Source of the DNA: Kitasatospora papulosa | Lineage (GTDB): Bacteria; Actinomycetota; Actinomycetes; Streptomycetales; Streptomycetaceae | DNA length: 64,000 nucleotides | Reading direction: 5' to 3' | Assembly: GCF_000717245.1 (NCBI RefSeq) | Contig: NZ_JNYQ01000004.1 | Location: 682,001 to 746,000, forward strand | Part shown: piece after piece, positions 57,710-64,000 of the stretch | Numbering within the stretch: position 1 is the stretch's first letter | Layout: each line of letters starts with the position of its first letter | Notes under the pieces: model-generated | The model's input: the letters and a program-made list of their open reading frames with translations, nothing else | Told to the model about the DNA's origin: nothing | Database searches by the model: none | Program-made: the position numbers and the translations under genes

Positions 57710-57955
57710 TCATCTTCCTTCGCGACGCGAAGCCCTGACACCACGGAACCCGATGACCCCTACAGCCGTCCCCAGAAGAAACGAGGTGACGGCGAGCAGG
57801 AGATGGACCCAGAAGTAGGCGGTCGGGGCTCCCGCGTCGTCGAACGCGAGACCGCTGCCGTCCTTCCAGAGATTCTTGACAAAGGTGACCCAGATGACCC
57901 AGCTCCACGCTCCGAAGACGAGCAGGAACCAGGAAACGGGGCGGCTGAGCTTCAT
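57710..57955 (-). CDS. SCO4848-family small membrane protein
   Basis: The protein has 81 residues from ATG 57955. It contains two hydrophobic helices (SWFLLVFGAWSWVIWVTFV and YFWVHLLLAVTSFLLGTAVG) joined by a short loop LWKDGSGLAFDDAGAPTA, with a basic C-terminus. It matches the conserved Streptomyces family named after SCO4848, whose function is unknown. In S. coelicolor the D-Ala-D-Ala carboxypeptidase gene is also its divergent neighbour. Confidence 0.8.
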   Translation of the reverse strand: MKLSRPVSWFLLVFGAWSWVIWVTFVKNLWKDGSGLAFDDAGAPTAYFWVHLLLAVTSFLLGTAVGVIGFRGVRASRREGR

Positions 57956-58076
57956 GGAATCAGTATCGCCGCAGCGCCGCGGCCGGATCGCCCGGGGTGG
58001 GCTGTCCCAGCGGTACGCACGGCGGGTCAGGCCATCCGGGTCCCCGCGCTCCGCAACTCCCTGTACGTTTCCGACC

Positions 58077-59339
58077 GTGCTTGCTCTGAAAAAGACCGTC
58101 GTGACGGTCATCTCTGCCGCATTGCTGTCCCTATGTGTCGTCAGTCCCGCGGGGGCGGCCGACAAGGACAAGACCGAGGAGAAACAGCCGAAGCCGACCG
58201 GTCCGATGTCGACCGTCGGCGGTGCCCGGCTCGGTCAGGTGGGCACCCAGGTCGATCTGGGGCCGGGCGCCCCGGTGCTTCCCAAGGACCTCAGCGCGCG
58301 GTCGTGGATCGTCGCCGACGCGGAGGACGGGCAGGTGCTCGCGTCGCACAACGCGCACTGGCGGCTGCCGCCCGCCTCCACCCTGAAGATGCTCTTCGCC
58401 GACACGGTCCTGCCCGCGCTGCAGCCGAAGACGCTGACGCACCTGGTGACCGAGGACGAGCTCTCCGGCGTGGGCGAGGGGAGCAGCCTGGTGGGCGTCA
58501 AGGAGGACCACTCGTACACGGTCCACGACCTGTGGCTCGGGGTGTTCCTGCGCTCCGGCAACGACGCGGTGCACGTGCTGTCCGAGATGTACGGCGGCGT
58601 GCCCGCGACGGTCGCCGCGATGCAGCGCCACGCCGAGGAGCTCCAGGCCCTGGACACCACGGTGGTCTCACCCGACGGTTACGACGCCCCGCGGCAGGTC
58701 TCCAGCGCCTACGACCTGACCCTGTTCGCCCGGAGCGGGATGCAGAAGGCGGACTTCAGGGAGTACGCCGCGACGGCCACGGCCGAGTTCCCCGGCGAGG
58801 TGAAGAAGGGCAAGAAGCGGAAGAGCTTCGAGATCCAGAACACCAACCGGCTGATCACCGGGGACATCGGGGTGGAGCCGTACAAGGGCATCGCGGGCGT
58901 CAAGAACGGTTACACCACCCACGCGGGCAACACCTTCACGGGGATCGCCGAACGCGACGGGCGGGTGCTTCTGGTGACGGTCATGAACCCCTCGTCGGAG
59001 GAGAGCCACGCCGTCTACAAGGAGGCGGCCGCCCTCCTGGACTGGGGTTTCGCGGCGAGCGGCAAGGTGACCCCGGTCGGTGAGCTGGTGCCGCCGAAGT
59101 CGGCCGTGGTCTCGAAGGGCTCCGAACCCGCGACGGGCAAGGGCAAGGAGGGCACGGAGGGCCTGGAGGGGAAGGAGCGGGCCGCCGGGACGACCCACGC
59201 GGCCGCCGCCGGCTCCAGCGGGGTCTGGACCGCGCTGTCGGTCGTCGGCGGACTGCTGGTGGCCCTGGCCGCCGGGGCGTTCCTGGTCAACCGGCGCTGG
59301 CCGCTGCCCGACCTGGTGCGTCGCCTCCCCCGCCGCTGA
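58077..59339 (+). CDS. D-alanyl-D-alanine carboxypeptidase (PBP, S11 family)
   Basis: The protein has 420 residues from GTG 58077. A signal peptide (LKKTVVTVISAALLSLCVV, cleavage near AGA-AD) leads to the penicillin-binding domain with SxxK in LPPASTLKMLF, SxN in LRSGNDAVH and the KTG-equivalent KNGYTTHAGNTF. A C-terminal membrane helix (VWTALSVVGGLLVALAAGAF) anchors it outside. It trims pentapeptide side chains of peptidoglycan. KNG in place of KTG is unusual but seen in some actinobacterial members. Its 3' end overlaps the convergent YihY gene by 53 bases. Confidence 0.9.
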   Translation: MLALKKTVVTVISAALLSLCVVSPAGAADKDKTEEKQPKPTGPMSTVGGARLGQVGTQVDLGPGAPVLPKDLSARSWIVADAEDGQVLASHNAHWRLPPASTLKMLFADTVLPALQPKTLTHLVTEDELSGVGEGSSLVGVKEDHSYTVHDLWLGVFLRSGNDAVHVLSEMYGGVPATVAAMQRHAEELQALDTTVVSPDGYDAPRQVSSAYDLTLFARSGMQKADFREYAATATAEFPGEVKKGKKRKSFEIQNTNRLITGDIGVEPYKGIAGVKNGYTTHAGNTFTGIAERDGRVLLVTVMNPSSEESHAVYKEAAALLDWGFAASGKVTPVGELVPPKSAVVSKGSEPATGKGKEGTEGLEGKERAAGTTHAAAAGSSGVWTALSVVGGLLVALAAGAFLVNRRWPLPDLVRRLPRR

Positions 59340-60228
59340 CGTCCGTGTCCTCGGCGTCCTTCGCGTCCGCCACCTCGTCCTTGCTCGGCGTCGCCGTCCA
59401 GGCCGCGCAGACCAGCAGCAGTTTCGCGCTGAAGTTGATCCACAGGAGGAGCGCGATCGGCACACCGAAGGCGCCGTACATGCTCTTCGACGCGACGTCC
59501 CTCATGTAGCTGCCGAGCAGCAGCTTGAGCAGCTCGAAGCCGACCGCGCCGACCAGGCCGGCCACGATCAGCCGGCGGCGCGGCGGCTCCACGCCGGGCA
59601 GCAGTGTCAGCAGGTAGAGCAGGATCAGGAAGTCGGCGAACATCGCCACGAGGACGGCGGCCAGCTGGAGCAGCACCCCGCCCACGCCGTCCTCGGGGAT
59701 GCCCAGGCGGTCGACCGTCCAGCCGATGGCGGTGGAGGCGACGGTGGACACGGCGAGGGTCGCGAGCGCGGCACCGCCGAGGCCGATCAGGAGGCCGGCG
59801 TCCTTGATCTTGCGGACGACCGGGTTCCCCTCGTCCACGTCGTCCTTCTCCCACACGGCCCGCAGGCAGTCCCGCATGGAGCCGATCCAGCCGATGCCGG
59901 TGAAGAGCAGCAGGGCACCGGCGACGACCCCCACCGTGCCCGCGTGGGCGACCAGGCTGTCGATGCCGAGCTGGTCCGAGATGCCGGGCACCTGGTCGGC
60001 GAGTTTGTCCTCGATCGTGTCGAGCTGCTGGGGGGAGAGCAGCGCGGCACCGATCGCGGCACCGACCGCGATCAGCGGGAAGAGCGCGAGGAAGCTGAGG
60101 AAGGTGATCGCCGCGGCGAGCCTGGCCCAGTGGACCCGTTCCAGCGTCTCGTAGGAGCGCCAGGCGTGCGTCTCCATCAGCCGTGCGACGAGCGGCCCGA
60201 TGACGGGAAGGTTTTTCAGCCAGTCCAT
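59287..60228 (-). CDS. YihY/BrkB-family membrane protein
   Basis: This 313-residue protein has about six helices. The family pattern is visible: LAAAITFLSFLALFPLIAVG, LLLFTGIGWIGSMRDCLRAV, VAMFADFLILLYLLTLLPGV, AGLVGAVGFELLKLLLGSY and GVPIALLLWINFSAKLLLVC. Once annotated as ribonuclease BN, these are now viewed as integral membrane proteins, possibly transporters. The last 18 codons lie opposite the end of the carboxypeptidase gene. ATG 60228 faces the oxidoreductase gene 128 bases away. Confidence 0.88.
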   Translation of the reverse strand: MDWLKNLPVIGPLVARLMETHAWRSYETLERVHWARLAAAITFLSFLALFPLIAVGAAIGAALLSPQQLDTIEDKLADQVPGISDQLGIDSLVAHAGTVGVVAGALLLFTGIGWIGSMRDCLRAVWEKDDVDEGNPVVRKIKDAGLLIGLGGAALATLAVSTVASTAIGWTVDRLGIPEDGVGGVLLQLAAVLVAMFADFLILLYLLTLLPGVEPPRRRLIVAGLVGAVGFELLKLLLGSYMRDVASKSMYGAFGVPIALLLWINFSAKLLLVCAAWTATPSKDEVADAKDAEDTDVSGGGGDAPGRAAASAG

Positions 60229-60290
60229 TCCCTACGCGTACCCGTCGGAGCGCAGAAAACCGGGGTGCGGGGCGACCCGGACCAGCAATC

Positions 60291-60331
60291 ACCCATTTCG
60301 GTGAGTGCTGTAACAAATCCCTCAAATGGGT
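60291..60331. promoter_or_regulatory. ACCCATTT...AAATGGGT inverted repeat
   Basis: Arms 60291-60298 and 60324-60331, with a 25-base spacer, lie in the unusually AT-rich gap between the divergent YihY and DprE1-like genes. It may be two half-sites of one regulator or an mRNA leader hairpin of the DprE1-like gene. Confidence 0.4.
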
Positions 60332-60356
60332 TTTGCCGGGCGATACGGTCACGATC

Positions 60357-61706
60357 ATGTCTGTCGACACGGTGTCCTTGACCGGCTGGGGCCGTACCTC
60401 CCCGACGGCCGCGCTGCGGTTCCGTCCGCGTACGTACGAGGAGGCCGCGGCGGTCGTGCGCGGGCGTGGACCGCGTGGGGTGGTCGCCCGCGGGCTGGGG
60501 CGCGCCCACGGTGACGCCGCGCAGAACGCGGGCGGCTCCGTGCTCGACATGACCGCGCTGGACCGGATCCGCTCGGTCGACGCCGTCGCCGGGACGGTGG
60601 TCTGCGACGCGGGGGTGAGCCTGCGCCGGCTGCTGGCGACGCTGCTCCCGCTCGGCTGGTTCCTCCCGGTCACCCCGGCGACCGGCCATGTCACCGTCGG
60701 CGGGGCCATCGGCTCCGACGTCCACGGCAGGAACCACCGGACCGCGGGCTCCTTCGCCCGTCATGTGCGCTCCCTGGAGCTGCTGACCGCCGACGGGGAG
60801 GTGCGGACGGTACTGCCGGGCACCGATCTCTTCGGTGCGACCCTCGGCGGTCTGGGACTGACCGGTGTCGTCCTCTCCGCAACCCTCGGGCTGCGCCCCG
60901 TCACCACCTCGCTGATGTCGGTCGACACCGCGCGGGCGGCGGACCTGGACGGGGTGCTGGCCCGCCTCGCCGCCTGCGGCGACGGCACTCCCTACGCGGC
61001 CGCCTGGATCGACCTCCTGGCCCGCGGGAGATCGACGGGCCGCGGCGTCGTCACCCGCGGGGAGCACGTGCCCCTGGACGCGCTCCCGGCTCACGCCCGG
61101 CGTACGGCCCTCACCTTCCGTCCGGGCCCGGTGCCCTCCGCACGGGCTCTCGTCCCCGAGGGGCTGCTCGGCCGGGCGCCGACAGCGCTCCTGAACGAGC
61201 TCCGCCACCGCGGTACCCCTGCCGTGCGGACCCGGCAGCCGCAGCGGATCCCCGCCTTCTTCCATCCTCTGGACTCCGCCCCCGGCTGGAGCCGTGGACG
61301 GGGGCGGGCCGGCTCCGTGCAGTACCAGTTCACCGTCGGACACGGTCAGGAGGAGACCCTGCACCGCATCGTCCGGCAGCTCACCGTGCGCCGGTGCCCC
61401 GCCTTCCACGCCGTGCTCAAGCGGTTCGGGGAGAGCGGCCCGGGCTGGCTCTCGTTCCCGGCGCCGGGCTGGACGCTCTCCTTCGGACTGCCCGCCGGAC
61501 TGCCCGGTCTCGCGCGTCTGCTCGACGTGCTGGACGAGGAGGTGGCCGCGGCGGGAGGCCGGGTCTGCCTCGCGAAGGACGCGCGGCTGAGGCCCGGCCT
61601 GCTGGCCGCGATGTACCCGAGGCTTCCGGAGTTCCGGGCCCTGCGCGGGGAGCTGGATCCCGAGGGTGCCTTCCGGTCCGACCTGTCCCGGCGTCTCGTG
61701 CTCTGA
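60357..61706 (+). CDS. DprE1-like FAD-binding oxidoreductase
   Basis: The protein has 449 residues from ATG 60357. The VAO-type FAD domain shows VVARGLGRAHGDAAQNAGGS, VCDAGVSLRRLLATLLPLGW and TVGGAIGSDVHGRNH. The C-terminal oxidase part includes FHAVLKRFGESGPGWLSFPA and YPRLPEFRALRGELDPEGAF. This is the decaprenylphosphoryl-ribose 2-oxidase (DprE1) family. The DprE2-like reductase gene follows after 74 bases. In mycobacteria the pair epimerises polyprenyl-phospho-ribose to the arabinose donor. Streptomyces lacks mycobacterial arabinogalactan, so the sugar target here is open. Confidence 0.85.
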   Translation: MSVDTVSLTGWGRTSPTAALRFRPRTYEEAAAVVRGRGPRGVVARGLGRAHGDAAQNAGGSVLDMTALDRIRSVDAVAGTVVCDAGVSLRRLLATLLPLGWFLPVTPATGHVTVGGAIGSDVHGRNHRTAGSFARHVRSLELLTADGEVRTVLPGTDLFGATLGGLGLTGVVLSATLGLRPVTTSLMSVDTARAADLDGVLARLAACGDGTPYAAAWIDLLARGRSTGRGVVTRGEHVPLDALPAHARRTALTFRPGPVPSARALVPEGLLGRAPTALLNELRHRGTPAVRTRQPQRIPAFFHPLDSAPGWSRGRGRAGSVQYQFTVGHGQEETLHRIVRQLTVRRCPAFHAVLKRFGESGPGWLSFPAPGWTLSFGLPAGLPGLARLLDVLDEEVAAAGGRVCLAKDARLRPGLLAAMYPRLPEFRALRGELDPEGAFRSDLSRRLVL

Positions 61707-61780
61707 CCCGTCGGCCCGTCCCGTCCCCCACGTCCCGCCCCGCCCGCACTCTCTCCCGTCACCCCGCTTGGAGTTATCCC

Positions 61781-62539
61781 GTGAAGGACGCCTTCGGTGC
61801 CCCGCAGTCCCTGCTCGTCCTCGGCGGCACCTCGGAGATCGGGCTGGCCACGGCACGGCGGCTGATCGCCCGCCGCACCCGGACCGTACGCCTGGCCGGA
61901 CGGCCCTCCCCCGCTCTTGAACGGGCCGCGGCGGAGCTGCGCGAGCTGGGGGCCGACGTCCGTACCGTCCCCTTCGACGCGCTCGACTCCGCCTCGCACG
62001 AGGAGGTGCTCGGCAAGATCTTCACCGAGGGGGACATCGACATGGTGCTGCTGGCCTTCGGTGTGCTGGGCGACCAGGCGCGCGACGAGGAGGAGCCGCT
62101 GTCCGCGGTGCGGGTGGCGCAGACGAACTACACAGGGGCGGTCTCCGCCGGGCTGGTGTGCGCCGGCGCGCTCCAGGCGCAGGGGCACGGCTCGCTGGTG
62201 GTGCTCTCCGCGGCAGCCGGCGAACGGGCCCGGCGCGCCGACTTCATCTACGGCTCCAGCAAGGCGGGCCTGGACGTCTTCGCGCAGGGGCTCGGCGACG
62301 CGCTGCACGGGACGGGGGTGCACGTGATGGTCGTACGTCCCGGCTTCGTACGGTCACGGATGACGGCGGGGCGTGAGGAGGCGCCGCTCGCCACGACCCC
62401 GGGGGCGGTCGCGGACGCGATCGTGACGGGGCTGCGGCGGCGCTCGGAGACGGTGTGGGTGCCCGGGGCCCTGCGCGTCGTGATGTCGGCCCTGCGGCAC
62501 GTGCCGCGTCCGCTGTTCCGGCGGCTGCCGGTGCGCTAG
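61781..62539 (+). CDS. DprE2-like short-chain reductase
   Basis: The protein has 252 residues from GTG 61781, with GGAG 7 bases upstream. It has the NAD(P) loop LLVLGGTSEIGLATARRL, the NYTG helix start (QTNYTGAVSAGL) and the active-site S-Y-K set in VVLSAAAGERARRADFIYGS followed by SKAG. It matches decaprenylphosphoryl-2-keto-ribose reductases, which act on the product of DprE1. It ends 8 bases from the convergent phosphoesterase gene. Confidence 0.87.
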   Translation: MKDAFGAPQSLLVLGGTSEIGLATARRLIARRTRTVRLAGRPSPALERAAAELRELGADVRTVPFDALDSASHEEVLGKIFTEGDIDMVLLAFGVLGDQARDEEEPLSAVRVAQTNYTGAVSAGLVCAGALQAQGHGSLVVLSAAAGERARRADFIYGSSKAGLDVFAQGLGDALHGTGVHVMVVRPGFVRSRMTAGREEAPLATTPGAVADAIVTGLRRRSETVWVPGALRVVMSALRHVPRPLFRRLPVR

Positions 62540-62547
62540 GACCCGGT

Positions 62548-63138
62548 TCAGGGGTGGAGGGAGGGCTGGTCCATGGAGCTGCCGCCCTGGGCCGGCACGG
62601 CGGGCGTGGTCCCGCCGCCGCCGAACGGGAACTCGTTGATCTTGCGCCAGACCGCGTCGGGGCCCTGTTCGTACAGCGCGAAGGAACCGCAGGTCCAGGC
62701 GGCCTCGTACGAGGAGAGCTCCTCGTACGCGCGGTCCATGGCCTCCTCGGCGATGCCGTGCGCCACGGTCACGTGCGGGTGGTACGGGAACTGCAGCTCG
62801 CGCACCAGGGGCCCGGAGGCCTCCCGGACCCGCTTCTGGAGCCAGGAACAGGCCGAGGCCCCTTCGACGACCTGGACGAAGACGACCGGCGACAGCGGGC
62901 GGAAGGTGCCCGTGCCGGAGAGCCGCATCGGGAACGGGCGGCCGGCCGTGGCGATCTGGGACAGGTGGGTCTCGATCGCGGGCAGGTCGGCCGCCTCGGC
63001 CTCGGTCGGCGGAAGGAGGGTGACGTGGGTGGGGATGCCGTACGCGGCAGGGTCCCCGAAGCTCGCGCGCCGCTGCTGGAGCAGGCTGCCGTACGGCTCC
63101 GGGACCGCGATCGAAACGCCGAGCGTTACGGTCCCCAC
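62548..63138 (-). CDS. 2H phosphoesterase / 2'-5' RNA ligase-like protein
   Basis: This 196-residue protein has the two HxT motifs of the 2H phosphoesterase superfamily: PTHVTLLPP near residue 37 and YHPHVTVAHG near residue 120. About 150 residues form the usual two-lobed fold, and a Gly/Pro-rich tail follows. Family members hydrolyse 2',3'-cyclic phosphates or ligate RNA ends; the actual substrate is unknown. GTG 63138 lies 89 bases downstream of trpS on the same strand. Confidence 0.87.
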   Translation of the reverse strand: MGTVTLGVSIAVPEPYGSLLQQRRASFGDPAAYGIPTHVTLLPPTEAEAADLPAIETHLSQIATAGRPFPMRLSGTGTFRPLSPVVFVQVVEGASACSWLQKRVREASGPLVRELQFPYHPHVTVAHGIAEEAMDRAYEELSSYEAAWTCGSFALYEQGPDAVWRKINEFPFGGGGTTPAVPAQGGSSMDQPSLHP

Positions 63139-63227
63139 GTCGTTCTCCTCAATCCTCGAAAGTTGTCGTTCGTCGTCCCGACGCCAGTGTGGCCCCTCCG
63201 GACGCCGTACCGCCAGGGTCCTTGGAC

Positions 63228-64000
63228 TCAGTGCTTCGCAGGCAGAAGACCCATACGGTCGTAGGTCTGCGCGAGCGTCTCGGCGGCGACGGTCCTGGCC
63301 TTCTCCGCTCCCTTGGCCAGGAGGGCGTCCAGGGTCTCCGGGTCGTCCAGGTACTCCTGGGTCCGGGTCCGGAACGGGGTGACGAACTCCACCATGACCT
63401 CGGCGAGGTCGGTCTTGAGCGCGCCGTAGCCCTTGCCCTCGTACTTCTGCTCCAGGTCCGGGACGGCGGTGCCGGTGAGGGTGGAGTAGATGCTCAGCAG
63501 GTTGCTGACACCGGGCTTCTTCTCCGCGTCGTAGCGGATCACGGTGTCCGTGTCGGTGACCGCGCTCCTGACCTTCTTGGCGGTGACCTTCGGGTCGTCG
63601 AGGAGGTTGATGAGGCCCTTCGGCGTGGACGCCGACTTGCTCATCTTGATCGCCGGGTCCTGGAGGTCGAAGATCTTCGCCGTCTCCTTGAGGATGTACG
63701 GCGCCGGGACCGTGAACGTCGGGCCGAAGCGGCCGTTGAACCGCTCGGCGAGGTCCCGGGTGAGCTCGATGTGCTGGCGCTGGTCCTCGCCGACCGGGAC
63801 CTGGTTCGCCTGGTACAGCAGGATGTCGGCGACCTGGAGCACCGGGTAGGTGAAGAGGCCCACCGTCGCCCGGTCCGCACCCTGCTTGGCGGACTTGTCC
63901 TTGAACTGCGTCATGCGCGACGCCTCGCCGAAGCCGGTGAGGCAGTTCATGATCCAGCCGAGCTGGGCGTGTTCGGGGACATGGCTCTGGACGAAGAGCG
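63228..64000 (-). CDS. trpS: Tryptophanyl-tRNA synthetase, C-terminal part (truncated by window edge)
   Basis: The gene runs off the right edge; about 257 C-terminal residues are visible. VGLFTYPVLQVADILLYQAN, VPVGEDQRQHIELTRDLAER and the class I signature KMSKS (DPAIKMSKSASTPKGLINL) identify tryptophanyl-tRNA synthetase. The ATP-binding HIGH-type motif lies beyond the edge. It charges tRNA-Trp in the cytoplasm. The stop is at 63228-63230, 89 bases before the 2H phosphoesterase gene. Confidence 0.94.
   Translation of the reverse strand, partial: LFVQSHVPEHAQLGWIMNCLTGFGEASRMTQFKDKSAKQGADRATVGLFTYPVLQVADILLYQANQVPVGEDQRQHIELTRDLAERFNGRFGPTFTVPAPYILKETAKIFDLQDPAIKMSKSASTPKGLINLLDDPKVTAKKVRSAVTDTDTVIRYDAEKKPGVSNLLSIYSTLTGTAVPDLEQKYEGKGYGALKTDLAEVMVEFVTPFRTRTQEYLDDPETLDALLAKGAEKARTVAAETLAQTYDRMGLLPAKH

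Noticed and set aside
1..64000. tRNA genes, CRISPR arrays, insertion sequences, prophage genes or replication origins
   Set aside because: None of the expected patterns (TTCGAATCC-type arms, regularly spaced repeats, transposase motifs, clustered DnaA boxes) was seen on reading both strands.

Overview
The window is very GC-rich actinobacterial DNA. GTG starts are common, many gene pairs overlap by 4 bp (GTGA/ATGA), and it carries the afsQ1-afsQ2-sigQ signalling locus, so a Streptomyces chromosome is by far the best fit. From memory, the gene order matches the part of the S. coelicolor chromosome between trpS and the deoD-like purine nucleoside phosphorylase, read in the opposite direction. 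I saw no tRNA or rRNA genes, insertion sequences, prophage genes or CRISPR arrays.

Layout. (1) 1-28.9 kb holds nucleoside salvage: the end of purine nucleoside phosphorylase, a PGM2-like phosphosugar mutase, deoC with two aldehyde-dehydrogenase-family genes, add, deoA, cdd, a BMP-type nucleoside ABC transporter and an M20 amidohydrolase. Inside this block sit the afsQ1/afsQ2/lipoprotein/sigQ locus (7.5-11.3 kb), a LysR/MFS pair, an L,D-transpeptidase, an ECF sigma factor with a SnoaL-like tail, and STAS and Uma2 genes. (2) 29.2-31.4 kb has an unknown gene and a Ser/Thr protein kinase broken by one in-frame TGA. (3) 31.5-40.0 kb is a cell-surface glycan cluster: a NeuB-type nonulosonate synthase, a CMP-nonulosonate synthetase fused to a HAD phosphatase, two polysialyltransferase-like proteins, two further glycosyltransferases and an acyltransferase. 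(4) 40.1-49.4 kb holds a MarR-like gene behind a MerR/SoxR-type promoter, a LysE exporter, an acyl-CoA mutase, an ECF sigma/anti-sigma pair, a GH20 hexosaminidase and an OHCU-decarboxylase-like protein. (5) 49.5-53.0 kb is sdhCDAB. (6) 53.1-64 kb holds envelope and housekeeping genes: a TetR regulator, a solute-binding protein, a metallophosphoesterase, a D-Ala-D-Ala carboxypeptidase, YihY/BrkB, a DprE1/DprE2-like pair, a 2H phosphoesterase and the end of trpS.

How the genes work together. Imported nucleosides are deaminated (Add, Cdd) and split by phosphorolysis (PNP, DeoA). The pentose-1-phosphate is isomerised, probably by the PGM2-like mutase. Deoxyribose-5-phosphate is then cleaved by DeoC, and the acetaldehyde can be oxidised by the neighbouring aldehyde dehydrogenase. 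The strongest regulatory signal in the window is a palindrome, CTACGCGCGTAG. It is perfect upstream of deoC and add and near-perfect upstream of deoA, the ABC ATPase gene and the BMP lipoprotein gene, and it lies on or next to a -10-like hexamer each time. It looks like the operator of a nucleoside regulon whose repressor is not encoded here.

The deoD-mutase-add-deoA-cdd-sdhCDAB order also matches Mycobacterium tuberculosis, which suggests an old actinobacterial cluster. In this genome about 20 kb of accessory genes, including the glycan cluster, separates the nucleoside genes from sdh.
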